NCBI GenBank assembly: GCA_902797965.1
Contig: CADBUY010000003.1
Location: forward strand, 38,222 to 102,221
Length of the DNA: 64,000 nt
Origin: an uncultured bacterium
GTDB lineage: Bacteria > Cyanobacteriota > Vampirovibrionia > Gastranaerophilales > Gastranaerophilaceae
Reading direction: 5' to 3'
A model generated the notes under the pieces. The model saw only the letters and a list, made by a program, of their open reading frames with translations, had not been told where the DNA came from and did not search any database. Below, one piece after another: positions 30,401 through 36,371 of this stretch. The position numbers and the translations under genes are program-made. Position 1 is the first letter of the stretch. The number at the start of each line of letters is the position of its first letter.

Positions 30401-31948
30401 TATGCCTCGACCGCTTAATCTTAATGCTCCCTGTAGCAGTTTATTTTTAGCCTGTCTGCTTGCAACATCAACACCAAGTCTGGAAAACGTACTCATAGCC
30501 GAAGCAGCTAATATTTTCCCGCCTTGTGTTTCAGCACCCCAGCCAAGTGTAACTATCATAGTAAGGGCTTCTCCAAAACCGTTTAATAAATTATCAGGAT
30601 GATACCACGCTTTTGCATTCGGGTTAGAAATATCAAAGTTAGAAAATGCTTTTACTGCTTCTTTATATTCTTCTGTATAGTTCCCGTCTTTATCTTGAGC
30701 TTTTCCGTCTTTAGATAGTGCTATCATTTTTTGCAGAGCTTGTGTATTAAAATTATTTTTTCCAGTTAATTCTTCAAATTCTTTTTGGAACTTTTCAGGG
30801 TTTAAAACTTTAAAACGGTTGATTTTATCAATAAATTCTCTGCAAGAATTCGCCCATTGATAGTGATTTTCGCCCTGAATGCCGCATTTGTTAAGCAGCC
30901 AGCCAAAACCTTCCGAACCCATTCCAAAGAGTCCCTGAGAGTCGGTGTAATCGTCATTATATTGAGCTACTGCTGCATATAGCTCTGACATAATGCTGAC
31001 AGTTTGAATTTGTGAGATTAGCTGCTCTCTTTTTCCCTTTGACGCTTCAAATTCCTCTTCAGTTCTAAGGGTAATTCCGTACACAATTTCTAAAATGTTG
31101 GATATGTTTTCAAAATCAGCTTCTAAATCGTTTTGGGTTAATAATTCTGAAACTTCTTTGCCGTCTTTTATTGCGGAAAGCGCATCTTTGGGTATAGAAG
31201 AAAGGCGTTCCACCATTTTTAAACCTTCTTCCGTCTCGGTGTCAATGCCAAAGTTATCGACGATAAATCTAGGAGAAAATTCTTCTTTATGTTCATCTCT
31301 TTCAGTTGTATTTGTACTAATTTTTACATTATCAGATGATACACCAGAAGTAAAACTTTGTGTTTGACCTTCAACCCCTTTTTTGTTGCTTATTTTTCCT
31401 TTTTCATGAAGTTTGTTTTTTACCTTGTTAAATTCTTCTTCTGAGATTTCTTTTTTTTGTCCGTTAATTTCCATCTCAAAAGTTGTTGTTTTAATATGTC
31501 TATCAGTCTTTTTCCACTTAAAATCACCATTTTTATAATAGGAAACTGTTTGGATTGTACCGTCTTTATATTCTGTAGTAACTTCTTTTCCGCCATCTCT
31601 TGTATATTTTTCTTTTGTTGAGACTATTTCAGTGGCTGCATCGGATATGGATTTTGCAAATCCCATAAAATCTGAGTCGGGCAGGTTTGCTTTCTGTGCA
31701 AAAACGCTTTTTGCCTTCAAATTTTCAGCTTCATCTAATGTATTATCATCACCTGCAAAATTTTTCAGGTGAGTGTACATATTTCTAATCTCTTTATCCT
31801 CTAAAACCCCATCGTGGTTTGTATCAAAACCATCAAAAAGATTGTGATATTTAGGCGCAATTTGCTCTTTTCGAATACCATGTTTGGCTTCTTTAAGTTC
31901 TTCTTTGTTTCTATTATTAAATTTTAACCAAAACTTATCCGGACTCAT
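21494..31948 (-). CDS. Giant multidomain protein: EF-hand, helical Cys repeats, HipA/PI3K-like kinase and HD domain
   Basis: A single 3,484-codon frame. No signal peptide. A canonical EF-hand loop lies at 42-53 (D42, N44, D46, G47, E53). Residues 455-710 hold several Gly/Ala-rich hydrophobic stretches. About 1210-1440 there are roughly six degenerate 40-45-residue repeats of the form ELKEKYNV...I..ILREC. Near 2580-2600 an in-frame GC-rich repeat encodes a Pro-rich patch. Residues 2700-2825 look like a HipA/PI3K-fold kinase: SNPGDFYLIDGKLFYVK with K2717, E2730, NWD with D2798, N2804 and D2817 in KSDVGG. HD-domain metal ligands appear around H3071-D3072 (LLHDIGKMH, HAERS, NNHHW). The C-terminal 250 residues are unassigned. 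Secreted effector, surface or signalling role all possible. Confidence 0.85.
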   Translation of the reverse strand: MSPDKFWLKFNNRNKEELKEAKHGIRKEQIAPKYHNLFDGFDTNHDGVLEDKEIRNMYTHLKNFAGDDNTLDEAENLKAKSVFAQKANLPDSDFMGFAKSISDAATEIVSTKEKYTRDGGKEVTTEYKDGTIQTVSYYKNGDFKWKKTDRHIKTTTFEMEINGQKKEISEEEFNKVKNKLHEKGKISNKKGVEGQTQSFTSGVSSDNVKISTNTTERDEHKEEFSPRFIVDNFGIDTETEEGLKMVERLSSIPKDALSAIKDGKEVSELLTQNDLEADFENISNILEIVYGITLRTEEEFEASKGKREQLISQIQTVSIMSELYAAVAQYNDDYTDSQGLFGMGSEGFGWLLNKCGIQGENHYQWANSCREFIDKINRFKVLNPEKFQKEFEELTGKNNFNTQALQKMIALSKDGKAQDKDGNYTEEYKEAVKAFSNFDISNPNAKAWYHPDNLLNGFGEALTMIVTLGWGAETQGGKILAASAMSTFSRLGVDVASRQAKNKLLQGALRLSGRGIKLIGPAINEGTKMYLYTAATGTVTNITNRAAKFDSEENSLERLLDTEAAVLDGAVGSFSFGAFAGVFGSTVTQKVMQIASRTSQKVGTALADKFAAGAVDATDAYITILEKSMPTKVAEAVAFATDVFGFTAFESALAIYHALNDPKKYPNGISAEDLTTILWDEFKGQGVNLGQIKGVSYLIMWLTGSRSARMQASKYMRDNIPQLKGSTLESTENGYRIKLPNGKTVNCKNETEMISSLHLMVRGETAFSKRFDDTRIDEKKAANIRTLLQESLQPEESVKTDNKKDETFYKEETDNSIPREKIQRLFEKANGKQNVINNLQKLIDAGCSYGVLSDIVHRLDIPENIVETYIQKFKETNCDIGYSMFTLINSLQDGRKDKDEIFNDLSKIKDILLSDNTNKTSEHPTITMPANGTINEEAENSVKLIDRPLPQASQDNKFTIRSDGNDVIRPLTGKETLETLYKIKAETDKVIEQLIKDHEEFRNGKHTLREKFDESDKFFEIKRVQEKYQEAVNTAIELAERIAYEETQSKIEKEFPTIDKEKAEATLKEALNKYSSGNDWYSSSLLRECTIEDKVSEELVNRTVEMLKQGISDLSMIRQFIELFTNKNGIDRAAIETYDELSKGEYKDKNEMLTKLLEACKDEDDNKFRYDYYEKFKQIADNTRESHGWVKHIMRSCRKIHVTPDSNHSYFYIDDALWAKALELKEMGFDTYDISCLMDFCRDASGISTKRMTEFSQERFDLILELKDKYNVSLDNISSILRECDHDGEFNKGEYETAIALKGHVKDEDISGYIDILQKVENKELAIKHLDELQQKYGVSSRRVMFLYKVCCDVIKDADGKEKTYKFNPLKYEKAIELKEKYNVDDFDLQKYIQTCTVRGKFEEVIYNKIIEFKEKYGFEDGTLNRIIGECIHPAKGEPSWEQSIIDYKLLDKIGVWTDLYIKSSDEVSEILQVEKNHDFREIGHNLTNILERITSVDCEATDYIEKFIQAGMIKIQTRLSEVAVRDENGYITNPPHYDTKAMDIMLEWANKYLLNDEQFSSVMYRINSQTKLPKEEAMKCISQLYQAGWEPKNTDSFRAIIEHWGDNGNYEFDLDAINLFTEYLQKGFSASVIEQAIFSCSKNGEPHTDEYYKLDKEKFDRTLEMVRYVPDDYKHEAAGWMHYFADSSESIIPILKEGKVPFLDYYRFVRQQICNTDVMNDPKKLARVPQILEQIAQHPESFNDIKEIWLDRNFPHNDKYYNFCFRHLKNSEWKMCFDAWRNLENGRGFHSGLLIDILDALDNDKMPLMPTMEWKGRIPEPVLSTIQSSRLRNNIKRYAFAICQQIDRYNGDGVNNGQHCPEVIAKIKDLMLKGELSTILLSTGGTTLVFDNPEFCKVLDALAKAEREGLGDSLIACAFHKIRGGSNVRDNHFAQNYQEIIDFYVRHKNILNADDIYKPNEAESKNTQIYNLIYSMQTEDVDLLERTLAYAQKLDNPSVIKTIGEIIVKQQNKDRYYNNEVDVKPILDFLDKVDLEKYGKEVNNLLSQMTEGKSFYNLGNYGHMDKLFDKSLSKESIEFILETEKLIEETYLDDGTASKSENGYLTMPTTNRPYLTNDFFELFLGGKVPDEALNKLQFYLEYQASMINNGNKDDIPFEIVGTGEKHGVSKIELDEIIKFVRLYKLSPDRIEFFEKYLFGTEEEADFINHIVTYLSKDEALLSEELKFLDEVLSYEDTIDSKYRIDEVLRSSTGENFEAKMEVWNLIKPKKKKLAKGELSQKLYMLLGVETFNKEVFLTAYSQNRFDDVALGNLIGHTKTSNKDLILEMLNDKKYTPEFIINIALFTNNPTRADIAKQMLKDGTFTEDQIKKILNATTERTEALSRELCFNKEINFPKEHIFDVLWACTDINKQLAWKLCTSKIKQIQVDKIPLAMSCYKNKNTNLDMYINKFKMFLDLEFSDDFIKSILGTSGSISRYTKNFCTVLQHLQQQGLKAEKCVEILTSDTLSDNITQNIDALEILNLVGSEDIKLLQADGIDIYDKIQKLQKAIDVKHPIIGVQKGNEIGTLKALANNGDADEIIRRMDLTQFTPPPNPLTKGAREIYQGIPLQYTREEFMQNMSRLITEYTSGESDKLRGFTSVERRQIPDLELSEEAQDKVKQKIEEFSYQYHNRTQDEEIILDGKKCHGVRFRGSKTNGSNPGDFYLIDGKLFYVKTPTSDKLGQSVEEVIASRLYRAAGIDAPNEHYILDKNGEVIGMASEYVPDMQPRNWSYANDAETRLMFESFAVDAWLANWDAPCNDNTQLYDNGKIIKSDVGGSMHYHARGTIKSDLNGTVIELLSLIEHNSFYSKMTKQDVLNSIKRVIDIPDATIYQTIMQSPSRDTKLAETMIRRKAYLQKFYENLEKLEEGSQNIVDLIIEAQGKTVTDFKEIPDIAGTFGYIQTENGFEGLLNTQSSDKLQLTPEQKAVADKIKAEIERFTIHNRVADNANVPQEVRDFVNSILQGVPEFAPYFGKPQHGGHQYSLDIHILNVLQKSLNNPLYDAVDKDGFKLLDDESKMVLKFSALLHDIGKMHMSGKDEGHAERSAEYVYSILDRFNLPKRVKNRIINIVNNHHWFEQLCTGAIQENTVASMFRTTSDFTIARIMAQSDLESVHEGYFTSRMSRNFPKEVSNEASAYKKFNSIMDNIQAKVTQIEESSAVVTPSKWVEVAEHIGSDGKVVPRRGFPLVNIELDGKIEQFRILNLNDLDPETDMYQYGFSHIKLKDLKLLVHRFGDGEWGKFTTTKILGDNPSRFSVQSLSLINPAHTSAYSGRNFSCIMEGNNANLGVAYYKNAGTGTRKNLSNLEEELFGSHFEKSRNFFKKEFLKIMEQRGIKLNDHQYGIIMRYARNKQYIESQLQDLNLGSVTIKRQDLVDGLLAAQEVLIEKQKHDNYEAHNEETLIDCNVIAGGASLKNIEELQKNPEFLRLCRDNCNGTIILW
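24139..24175. repeat. GC-rich palindromic repeat, in frame in the giant gene
   Basis: CCCTCGCCCC, a short loop and GAGGGGGTTAGGGGGTGGGG match the CCCTCTCCCTAACCC family in reverse orientation. It encodes the Pro-rich TPPPNPLTKGARE patch and keeps the frame open. Confidence 0.8.
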
Positions 31949-32203
31949 TTTCTAAATTCGAATTTCCAACTTTGTTACAACTTACGAGTTATAATGCGGT
32001 TTATTAAAAGCTGAAATTATAAAACCATGCATTACAATCTTGTTATCGGCATTTTTATTTTAAACTTTAGTATATTTTTTTAAAACTTTACATTTCGTAA
32101 TGTTAAATAGTACATGCCAAATTTAAAAATTTTTTGTAATTGGAAAATACATTAAACAAAATTTTCAAATGTGTATTAATATCAAAATATAGGGGGAAGT
32201 ATT

Positions 32204-32392
32204 ATGCTTACAAAACGAGAAAAAGATGTTTTGAAATTGCTGATCCTAGGCAAGAAAAATCGAGAAATTGCAGAGCTGTTGTGTATAACTACGCACACTG
32301 TAAAAGCTCACATAGACCATATCTATGAGAAGTGTAATGTGCATTCTCGTGTTGAACTGGCAGTAAAAGCAGTTAGAGAAAATATAGAATAA
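32204..32392 (+). CDS. Standalone LuxR/GerE-type HTH regulator
   Basis: Only 62 residues, a complete GerE DNA-binding domain with no receiver or sensor domain: LTKREKDVLKLLILGKKNREIAELLCITTHTVKAHIDHIYEKCNVHSRVELAVKA, the four-helix NarL/LuxR pattern. A strong GGGGGAAG ribosome site precedes the ATG. It lies divergently 255 nt from the giant gene and converges on the uridine kinase gene 6 nt away. It may regulate the giant gene, but that is inference from position only. Confidence 0.88.
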   Translation: MLTKREKDVLKLLILGKKNREIAELLCITTHTVKAHIDHIYEKCNVHSRVELAVKAVRENIE

Positions 32393-32398
32393 ACTAAA

Positions 32399-33259
32399 TT
32401 AAATTAAATATAATTCTTGTATAATTCCGATAATTTTGTTTAGGAAATTTTTATATTTTATTCTGTCGGCTGAACCTGATAAAACAATATCAGCTTTTGC
32501 TTTACATGGTCTTATATGAACTTCTGCTTTTTCGTTTGCATTTGCGTAAATGTGATCAGCAGAATCTCCAAGCCCACGTTCATTTGCTCTTATATAAAAT
32601 CTTTCTTTTTTTATGTCTTCATCTATATCGACATAAATTTTAAAGTCAAAAGCATCTCTTACTTTGTCAGTAAGTGTAAATAAACCTTCCGAAATGATAA
32701 CTTTGGAAGGTTTTGCAAGAGTATAATTATCATGGCGAATAGCAGTTCCGCTCATGTCATATTTAGGAAGATAAGTTGTCTTACCGGAAAGTAATTCTTT
32801 AATATGTTTATGCATAAGCTCAAGCTCTAATGCCTGAGGAACATCAAGGTCATAATTTTTTGCAAATTCTGCAAAACTTCCTGCGGCTTTAACCATCTCA
32901 GAACGGTCATAATAATAATCGTCTGTGTTAACTCTTGTTATAGCATCTTCAATATTAAATTCTGTTGCAAATGATTCAATTGTATCAATTAAATCCATTG
33001 TAATTGTTGATTTTCCGCTTGCTGTTTCGCCTGCAATGCCTATAGAAGCAGGCATTTTAATTTTGCCTGATAAGTATCCTGCAATCTTTTTGATAACAAA
33101 AGGATTATAACTAACAAGAATTGAATCTTTTTCAGCCATCTCTTTTTCAAAAATATTATTTAAATAACGCTCTACTTCGTCATTTATAGAAATGGGATTA
33201 GTGATTTGTGTTTGTGATTTTAACGGACTTTTAAAAATTTTGTTGGATATATTTAACAT
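32399..33259 (-). CDS. Uridine kinase-family P-loop kinase
   Basis: Likely phosphorylates uridine/cytidine or a related small substrate. The 286-residue product carries Walker A GIAGETASGKST near residue 80, VNTDDYYYDRSEM (substrate-site DDYY as in Udk), the region DVPQALELELMHKHI, and the lid-like SEGLFTL and RDAFDFKIYVDID. It has a 60-residue N-terminal part not found in short Udk enzymes, and phosphoribulokinase-family relatives are an alternative. A uridine phosphorylase is encoded later in the window, consistent with pyrimidine salvage. Confidence 0.8.
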   Translation of the reverse strand: MLNISNKIFKSPLKSQTQITNPISINDEVERYLNNIFEKEMAEKDSILVSYNPFVIKKIAGYLSGKIKMPASIGIAGETASGKSTITMDLIDTIESFATEFNIEDAITRVNTDDYYYDRSEMVKAAGSFAEFAKNYDLDVPQALELELMHKHIKELLSGKTTYLPKYDMSGTAIRHDNYTLAKPSKVIISEGLFTLTDKVRDAFDFKIYVDIDEDIKKERFYIRANERGLGDSADHIYANANEKAEVHIRPCKAKADIVLSGSADRIKYKNFLNKIIGIIQELYLI

Positions 33260-33348
33260 AACTAACTATTCTTTCTTGTTCTATTATACACAATTCAAAA
33301 CTAATGAAAAGATTTTTTGCTGACGTGGATAATATTTTTTACAATTAT

Positions 33349-35553
33349 TTACAAAATATCAAGAGGGTCTATGTCAATAGCAAGTCTTATATCTTTGGGC
33401 ATAGTAATTTTGCCTAAAAATTTAGATAAAAAGTCGTGTCCTTTTTGTGAAAGTTTGTTTTTAATTAATATCTGGAATCTGTAGAACCCATTGATTTTTT
33501 CTATAACGCATGGTGATGGTCCAAGAACTTCAAGGTATTCGCTAAATCCGAATTTTTCTGTCATTGTATTCAGCCTCATTGCAATCTCCATAGAGGATTT
33601 TTCTGCTCTGAAGTTGTTTTCTGAAGAAATTATCAATCGGACAATTTGGCTGAAAGGTGGGTAATCAAATTCTTGTCTTGACTTGATTTCTGTTTCAAAG
33701 AATTTTTCATAGTCTTGAGATTTTGCTGTTTGGAATGCGTAGTATTCAGGGTTGTAGGTTTGAAATAGAACTTTTCCTTTGAATTCGCCTCTGCCGGCAC
33801 GCCCTGCAACTTGTGTAAGAAGCTGAAACCCTCTTTCTGAGGCTCTGTAATCCGGAACATTAAAGCCTGAATCAGCACTTAAAACTCCGACAAGTGTAAC
33901 ATTTGGGTTGTCTAAACCTTTTGCAATCATTTGTGTTCCGACCAGAATGTCAATCTCGCCTTTCTGAAACTTTGATAAAAGTTCTATGTGAGCATTTTTT
34001 TTTGTTAAAATGTCGCTATCAATTCTCTCTACTCTTGCATTTGGATAAAGTTCTTTAATCAAAATCTCAATTTTTTGTGTTCCTACTCCAGATGTTGAAA
34101 GAGCATCACTTCCGCACTGAGGGCAATAATCGGGGAACGTCATTTCTTTCCCGCAATAATGGCATTTTAGTTGTTTAATACTTGTGTGCCAAATCATAGG
34201 AATAGAGCAATCGGGACATTCAATAACCGTTCCGCAGGCTTTACATTGAGTGTAAGTTGAGTATCCCCTTCTGTTCATTAGCAAAATTACCTGTTGTCCT
34301 CGCTCTAATGTTTCAGAAATTTCAGTTTGTAAAGGTTTTGAGATTATGCTTTTATATGCAGCTTTTCCGTATTCCTGCATATTAATAACCTGAGGTTTTG
34401 CAAGCGGTGAATTATTAAAACGGTGTTTCATTTCAAACAAATTATTATTGTTTGTTGCATAATAATACGTTGAAACATCAGGTGTTGCGGAGCCTAAAAT
34501 AAGCGGAGCCTGATAAAATTGAGCTAGTCTTTTAGCAACAACTCTTGCATCATACCTCGGTGCAGGATTTGTTTGTTTATAAGCACCCTCGTGTTCTTCG
34601 TCAATAATAATTAATCCGATATTTTGCAAAGGTGCAAATACTGCAGAACGAGCGCCTGCAAGTATTCTAATCTCATTTTTATACAATCGCTGCCAAACGT
34701 CATACTTTTCGCCTTCGCCGATTGAACTGTGCCAGATTGCAACATCTTTTATGCCGAATTTTCTTGCCAGACGTTTTGTAAGCTGGGATGCAAGTGCAAT
34801 TTCAGGTGCTAAAAACAGAACATTTTTACCTTCGTTTAAAACATCCTGTATAAGTTTGAAATAAACCTCTGTTTTACCGGAAGCTGTAACACCATGAAGC
34901 AGAATAGGGTTCGGGGATTTTAATTTTGATTTTATTCCCTCATAGGCTTCAATCTGTTCACCCTGTAATTCAAATAGAGGCTCTTTTTGTATATCTTTAA
35001 ATATCGACAGAGGATTTCTGTAAATGTATTCTTCTTCAATTTTTACAACTCCTATGTCTGCAAGTTTTTTCATAGTTGCTCTGGTTGTTTTTGCTATCTC
35101 TTCAAATTCTATAAGTGAAGATTTTCCACGCTCTTTGAGTAAAGATAAAATTTCTTTATGGCGTTTTGTCAAACCCTCGGTATCTTCTTTAATGAGTGAT
35201 ACTGCCAGTTCTACTTTTGCATTTTTTTCGATTAAACGCATAGGAAGAGCTGTATTCAGAACCGTTACAAAATCAGTGCAATAGTAGTTTGCAACCCACT
35301 CTAAAAGTTTTAAATATTTTAGCGAAAACAGCGGAGTTTCATCTAAGATTTTATTAATCTTTTTAACTCTGAACTCTCCAGGTATGTAGTCTGAAAAACC
35401 CACAACAAAAGCATTGATAAGTCCTTGTCTGCCGAAAGGAACAAGTACTGCCTGACCGATTTGAATAATATCTTTCATCTCTTCAGGTATAAGATAGCTA
35501 AAAGTCTTAACTCCTAATCCCTTAATATTTACAAGAACCATTGCATATTTCAT
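33349..35553 (-). CDS. priA: Primosomal protein N' (replication restart helicase)
   Basis: 3'-5' DNA helicase that reloads replisomes at collapsed forks. From the ATG at 35553 the product is 734 residues: N-terminal DNA-binding domain, Walker A GVTASGKTEVYF, DEEH box LIIIDEEHEGAYKQ, zinc-binding cysteines (CKACGTVIECPDC and CHYCGKEMTFPDYCPQC), LVGTQMIAKGLDNPNVTLVGVL and the GRAGRGEF motif. The frame opens further to 35607, but that would overlap the XRE gene, and TATAAT at 35560-35565 sits only 6 nt before this ATG, pointing to a leaderless transcript. Confidence 0.95.
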   Translation of the reverse strand: MKYAMVLVNIKGLGVKTFSYLIPEEMKDIIQIGQAVLVPFGRQGLINAFVVGFSDYIPGEFRVKKINKILDETPLFSLKYLKLLEWVANYYCTDFVTVLNTALPMRLIEKNAKVELAVSLIKEDTEGLTKRHKEILSLLKERGKSSLIEFEEIAKTTRATMKKLADIGVVKIEEEYIYRNPLSIFKDIQKEPLFELQGEQIEAYEGIKSKLKSPNPILLHGVTASGKTEVYFKLIQDVLNEGKNVLFLAPEIALASQLTKRLARKFGIKDVAIWHSSIGEGEKYDVWQRLYKNEIRILAGARSAVFAPLQNIGLIIIDEEHEGAYKQTNPAPRYDARVVAKRLAQFYQAPLILGSATPDVSTYYYATNNNNLFEMKHRFNNSPLAKPQVINMQEYGKAAYKSIISKPLQTEISETLERGQQVILLMNRRGYSTYTQCKACGTVIECPDCSIPMIWHTSIKQLKCHYCGKEMTFPDYCPQCGSDALSTSGVGTQKIEILIKELYPNARVERIDSDILTKKNAHIELLSKFQKGEIDILVGTQMIAKGLDNPNVTLVGVLSADSGFNVPDYRASERGFQLLTQVAGRAGRGEFKGKVLFQTYNPEYYAFQTAKSQDYEKFFETEIKSRQEFDYPPFSQIVRLIISSENNFRAEKSSMEIAMRLNTMTEKFGFSEYLEVLGPSPCVIEKINGFYRFQILIKNKLSQKGHDFLSKFLGKITMPKDIRLAIDIDPLDIL

Positions 35554-35559
35554 AACTTT

Positions 35560-35589
35560 ATTATACCAAAAGGAAATAATTTTATTCAA
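35560..35589 (-). promoter_or_regulatory. Sigma-70-type promoter for priA, leaderless
   Basis: Read leftward: TTGAAT (35584-35589), 18-nt spacer, TATAAT (35560-35565), then 6 nt to the priA ATG. It lies at the end of the XRE gene. Confidence 0.6.
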
Positions 35590-35818
35590 AATCAAATAAT
35601 TGAGCAAAATGAACCTTTAATGCGATGGCTATTTCAAGCAGATGTTTATCAATTAATACTCCATAAGCCTTTCCGTTTTCTATTTTCTGCAAATATTCTT
35701 TTCTTATATTTGTTTTTGCTGAAAGATCTTTTAATGTAATAGTTCTTTCTTCTCTTAGCTTTTTTATTTGTAAACCAAGTTTGATAAAATCTTGTTTTGC
35801 TTTTTCGTCAATCTTCAT
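35582..35818 (-). CDS. Small XRE-family HTH regulator
   Basis: 78 residues from the ATG at 35818, which has a GGAGAAG ribosome site; a longer frame to 35854 would start inside the operator-like repeats. The helix-turn-helix is LGLQIKKLREERTITLKDLSAKTNIRKEYLQKIENGKA, the Cro/C1 pattern. The protein is little more than the DNA-binding domain. It is divergent from an AbrB-like gene, and two perfect 11-bp direct repeats lie in its promoter region, which suggests autoregulation. Confidence 0.85.
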   Translation of the reverse strand: MKIDEKAKQDFIKLGLQIKKLREERTITLKDLSAKTNIRKEYLQKIENGKAYGVLIDKHLLEIAIALKVHFAQLFDFE

Positions 35819-35832
35819 AAATTTTCTTCTCC

Positions 35833-35854
35833 ATATTAGACATATATTAGACAT
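35833..35854. promoter_or_regulatory. Tandem 11-bp direct repeats, candidate operator
   Basis: Two perfect adjacent copies of ATATTAGACAT (35833-35843, 35844-35854) immediately upstream of the XRE gene's ribosome site, in the divergent region with the AbrB-like gene. One helical turn apart, they would suit cooperative binding by the small XRE protein. Confidence 0.5.
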
Positions 35855-35920
35855 GGGCTAATATACAACAATGTAATAACTTTGTAAAGTATTTGTATAT
35901 ATAAAGATAAGGATTTAATT

Positions 35921-36070
35921 ATGAAAAAGAAATTGATTAAAAGTGGAAATGCTTGGGTTTTACTAATGCAGAAAGCTATTTTGGAACTTTTGGATATTAA
36001 CCCGGAAGAAGATGAAGTTGAGCTTGAAATAGAAAATAAGGTTTTAAAAGTTAAAAAAGCAGAAAAGTAA
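35921..36070 (+). CDS. Small AbrB/MazE-like DNA-binding protein
   Basis: A 49-codon gene with an AAGGA ribosome site. The product KKKLIKSGNAWVLLMQKAILELL followed by an acidic DINPEEDEVELEIE segment matches the swapped-hairpin AbrB/SpoVT fold used by antitoxins of the MazE/VapB type (K-x-GNSWxxxIPKxxLEll pattern). No toxin gene follows; downstream is only repeat DNA. It might be a solitary regulator or the survivor of a toxin-antitoxin pair. Divergent from the XRE gene. Confidence 0.75.
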   Translation: MKKKLIKSGNAWVLLMQKAILELLDINPEEDEVELEIENKVLKVKKAEK

Positions 36071-36106
36071 AAAATCTAAAATTTATTGATTAAAGTATGC
36101 ACATCA

Positions 36107-36245
36107 TGTCATTGCGAGGAGCTCAAAGACTTGAGCGACGTGGCAATCCAGCCGATTATTACTATAAATGGCAAAATGGACATTAACTAAAAAATACAGT
36201 TTATAATAAGCTGGATTCCTTCACCCTAACGGGTTCGGAATGACA
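36107..36245. repeat. MITE-like element with imperfect terminal inverted repeats
   Basis: About 139 bp, with ends TGTCATTGCGA and TCGGAATGACA (10 of 11 bases complementary) and subterminal GGCAATCCAGC / GCTGGATTCC arms. No coding capacity. The terminal sequence is of a type widely scattered in bacterial genomes. With the two hairpins at 36285-36340, it accounts for the intergenic stretch 36071-36371. Confidence 0.65.
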
Positions 36246-36284
36246 AGGACTTGATTATTTGTTGCATATTGTAAGTCGAGTCAG

Positions 36285-36340
36285 TAGGTCAGGCACTGCC
36301 TGACAATAAAAGATTGAGGTTGGGTTTTCTACTCCAACAA
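36285..36340. repeat. Two hairpin repeats of the GTAGGT family
   Basis: GTCAGGC-act-GCCTGAC (36289-36305) preceded by GTAG, then GTTGG with an opposed CCAAC arm (36319-36338). They belong to the hairpin family also found at 40046-40103, 41615-41714, 45381-45400 and 54021-54080. Confidence 0.7.
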
Positions 36341-36371
36341 TAACGCTATTCTTATAGGGTTTGGGGATTAT

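Noticed and set aside
32140..32328. 62-codon frame overlapping the LuxR-type gene in another phase
   Set aside because: The frame at 32204-32392 has the complete GerE domain and the ribosome site; this one has neither.
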